Notes under the pieces: model-generated
Databases searched by the model: none
What the model was told of the DNA's origin: nothing
Seen by the model: only the letters and a program-made list of their open reading frames with translations
Made by a program: the position numbers and the translations under genes
Assembly: GCA_009760855.2 (NCBI GenBank)
Contig: WPIO01000096.1
Location: forward strand, 1,306,501 to 1,370,500
Source of the DNA: Cristatella mucedo
Lineage: Eukaryota; Bryozoa; Phylactolaemata; Cristatellidae
DNA: 64,000 bases
Direction: 5' to 3'
In this document: positions 61,501 to 64,000 of the stretch, in pieces
Layout of the letters: each line of letters opens with the position of its first letter
Numbering within the stretch: position 1 is the first letter of the stretch

Positions 61501-61855
61501 GCCGAGTTTATACAAAGATCTTGTCTTTAATGGTCAATATTTCCTGTTTCAGTCGAGATTCTCTCATTATTAGATTTTCCTACAATTACGAAGTATACGA
61601 GGTAATTCTTCCTTTACGTAGTGCCTCCTGTCTGCTCAGCAGCCCGAGTGATAATGTAAACGTAGCCTTTGGGATACAGGTAGGGAGTGGTCCACCCGTT
61701 AAAAAGCCAGGCAAACTTTACACTTTCATGTAAAAATTGCATCTCATTATTATGTAAGGAGGTCTTAGTGTACCATAAAGAATAATTCTAGTGTGAGTTT
61801 AGTTATTTGTGCGACTTAACCATAAAATCATTCTTTGGTCAACGAGTGAGATACC
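61501..61855. other. Intron, no feature seen
   Basis: Unique AT-rich sequence up to the pyrimidine tract. Confidence 0.5.
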
Positions 61856-62862
61856 CACTTTCTCTCTTTCTCTCTTTCTCTCTTTCTCTCTTTCTCTCTT
61901 TCTCTCTTTCTCTCTTTCTCTCTTTCTCTCTTTCTCTCTTTCTCTCTTTCTCTCTTTCTCTCTTTCTCTCTTTCTCTCTTTCTCTCTTTCCCTCTTTCTC
62001 TCTTTCTCTCTTTCTCTCTTTCTCTCTTTCCCTCTTTCTCTCTTTTCTCTCTTTCTCTCTTTCTCTCTTTCCCTCTTTCTCTCTTTCTCTCTTTCCCTCT
62101 TTCTCTCTTTCTCTCTTTCTCTCTTTCCCTCTTTCTCTCTTTCCCTCTTTCTCTCTTTCTCTCTTTCCCTCTTTCTCTCGTTCTCCCTTTTTCTCTCTCT
62201 CTCCCCCTTTTTCTCTCTTTCTCTCTTTTTCTCTCTCTCTTTTTCTCTTTGTCTCTTTTTCTCTTTTTCTCCCTCTCTTTCTCTCTTTCTCTTTCTCTTT
62301 CTCTCTGTCTCTCTGTCTCTCTGTCTCTCTGTCTGTCTGTCTGTCTGTCTCTCCGTCTCTCCGTCTCTCCGTCTCTCCGTCTCTCCGTCTCTCCGTCTCT
62401 CCGTCTCTCCGTCTCTCCGTCTCTCCGTCTCTCCGTCTCTCCGTCTCTCCGTCTCTCCCTCTCTCCCTCTCTCCGTCTCTCCGTCTCTCCGTCTCTCCGT
62501 CTCTCCGTCTCTCCGTCTCTCCGTCTCTCCGTCTCTCCGTCTCTCCGTCTCTCCGTCTCTCCGTCTCTCCGTCTCTCCGTCTCGCTGTCTCGCTGTCTCC
62601 CTGTCTCGCTGTCTCGCTGTCTCGCTGTCTCGCTGTCTCGCTGTCTCGCTGTCTCCCTGTCTCCCTGTCTCTCTGTCTCTCTGTCTCTCTGTCTCCCTCT
62701 CTCCCTGTCTCCTGGTCTCCCTGTCTCCCTGTCTCCCTGTCTCTCTGTCTCTCTCCCTCTCTTTGTCTCTCTGTCTCCCTGTCTCTCTGTCTCTCTCTGT
62801 CTCTCTGTCTCTCTCTGTCTCTCTCTCTCTCTCTGTGTCTCTCTCTCTCTCTCTCTCTCTCT

Positions 62863-62958
<96 letters not shown>

Positions 62959-62977
62959 CTCTCTCCTCTCTTTTTAG
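61856..62977 (+). repeat. 1.1-kb polypyrimidine tract of short tandem units
   Basis: The plus strand is C and T with only periodic G and almost no A. Sub-blocks in order: (CTTTCTCT)n to about 62200; mixed T-rich; (CTCTCCGT)n about 62349-62583; (CGCTGTCT)n and (CCCTGTCT)n to about 62760; (CT)n to 62975. The 429-codon open frame is a repeat artefact of Ser/Leu. On the transcribed minus strand it is GA-rich and intronic. Confidence 0.97.
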
Positions 62978-63415
62978 TTTTTTTTAGCTCTTCCTTTGTT
63001 CAGCAACTCAGCGAGGGAAATACGATATCGGCATCCTATGATGGCCGCACAATTTCTAGCGTGTTATTTCAATATAAATCACCCTCTGTTTTTTAATATA
63101 ATGAAGTGGCTTCTATCTCTCAACTATTTATAATAATTCAAGCGATCTCATTTATCGATGAGAATGCAATGCGTGGCAGATTAATGAGATACTTGCTACT
63201 ATAACAAGTTCCTAGCATATTTTGGAAGTCAATTCAGTTAGGGAGTTCCCAATTTATACTCAAAAGCCTATGGTTTAATGAATGAAGAGAAAAACATTAC
63301 GGGCTGACGTTACAATACAGTTCACGACTGAGAAGATGACAATCGCGGTAAAGGAATAGCTAAGGCGCATTCATTCAGCAGAGAAATTCTCTCTTGCTTA
63401 AAATAAATTCCTCAC
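62978..63415. other. Intron, no feature seen
   Basis: AT-rich unique sequence between the pyrimidine tract and the 63416 exon. Confidence 0.5.
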
Positions 63416-63559
63416 ATGCACTGCCTTTCTTCACATCGACAGCCTTGACATGTTTTAATTCGGCCACACTTTTCACCATAGTCTTTATAGAAGTATTACT
63501 TGCCGTTGACGTGCGAAATATACCTCCACGCTTGACGTCTGTCCAAAAGATGTATTCAC
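63416..63559 (-). CDS. LRP-like gene exon: last blade of the first visible propeller (144 nt)
   Basis: The acceptor is ACCAATTGCAG|GTGAAT and the donor AGTGCAT|GTGAGG. It encodes EYIFWTDVKRGGIFRTSTAS and then SVAELKHVKAVDVKKGSA. FWTD replaces YWTD. I fixed the 3' end by the donor, and the resulting 144 nt equals the other two last-blade exons. Earlier exons of this propeller must lie right of the window. Confidence 0.9.
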
Positions 63560-64000
63560 CTGCAATTGGTACTTAAAAAATTACGTTGCATTTTCACTTC
63601 GTAAAGTAGTAAAAAGACGTCAGTGTCATCCGTATCATAGATTCAGTGAAAAGTTGCAAATAATTTACAGTATTGCTGAGGATATATATCTTAAAAGAAG
63701 TATATCATCACACTATTTATCAAAGAGAAATTTCATAAGTCATGCCTTGGATTCATTGCTTCCTCAGACAGTGTCTTGATGTTACTGAATGGTTTCCTGG
63801 CTCGCCTATTGTAGCATCAGTTAATGCGGCGCTGCATATACTATCTCTACTGATCAAAAGCCACTTCACCGGTAATATCCCATCGTCTCTATGTAACCAT
63901 ATGAACGTGAGCGACAAAGTCTGGGTAAAGGCTAAGAAGGAGGCTTGACAGATTAGGCTGAGACTTTTGCGAGAGGGAGAACCTTCCTTTCAGCGTTAAT
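63560..64000. other. Intron, no feature seen
   Basis: Unique sequence to the window end. The plus-strand frame at 63742-63948 has no motif. Confidence 0.45.

Noticed and set aside
61807-63096. 429-codon Ser/Leu open frame
   Set aside because: It is an artefact of the polypyrimidine tract, which has no A and so few stops. All three plus frames are open.

Overview
This window looks like nuclear DNA of an invertebrate animal. It is AT-rich, has spliceosomal GT-AG introns, and contains no bacterial-style operons. It is dense with LINEs, tRNA-derived SINEs, LTR-element remains, hAT DNA transposons and long microsatellites. I cannot name the species or phylum.

One host gene is clear. It lies on the minus strand and runs through almost the whole window, with its 5' part to the right: an LDL-receptor-related (LRP-like) protein gene. 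Ten exons carrying LDLR class B (YWTD-type) beta-propeller repeats can be placed with their splice sites. In transcript order they are 63559-63416, 60502-60299, 54741-54546, 52098-51836, 50677-50534, 35221-35006, 30552-30357, 29496-29234, 21728-21585 and 6588-6388. They encode the last blade of one propeller, two complete propellers (269 and 273 codons) and the start of a fourth. The exon lengths repeat (about 200, then 196, 263 and 144 nt) with the same phase cycle. That points to duplication of whole propeller cassettes. I could not find the EGF-like exons that normally separate LRP propellers. At two of the expected places there are instead tiny phase 1-1 exon candidates of 36 and 33 nt (19448-19483 and 44103-44135).

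Nearly everything else is repeat DNA in the introns. Two LINE families of the CR1/L2/Jockey type recur. LINE-A ends in a GCGCC...GGCGC hairpin and an (ATT)n tail, and LINE-B ends in an ACATT-type tail. All copies look dead; several are 5'-truncated, one lacks its reverse transcriptase, and one has a stop at the catalytic YADD box. Two tRNA-derived SINE families occur. SINE-2 has a tail very like that of LINE-A, and SINE-1 has a tail slightly like that of LINE-B. A Ty3/Gypsy element (gag fragment, protease, RT, RNase H, integrase; 27.4-23.5 kb, minus) is broken by frameshifts. A short LTR element with a 5-bp target duplication lies at 17.17-19.19 kb. A GTF2IRD2/ZBED-like hAT transposase relic lies at 56.5-57.66 kb, and a hAT-type MITE at 13.16-13.55 kb.

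Tandem and structural repeats include a degenerate CCCTAAA (plant-type telomere) array, a 1.1 kb pure polypyrimidine tract, palindromic (CA)n(TA)n(TG)n composites, a 38-bp near-perfect inverted repeat, an in-frame 48-bp amplification inside a LINE, and a small unclassified repeat with GGGAAATGTCC motifs beside microsatellites. I saw no rRNA, functional tRNA, CRISPR or promoter element I could support.
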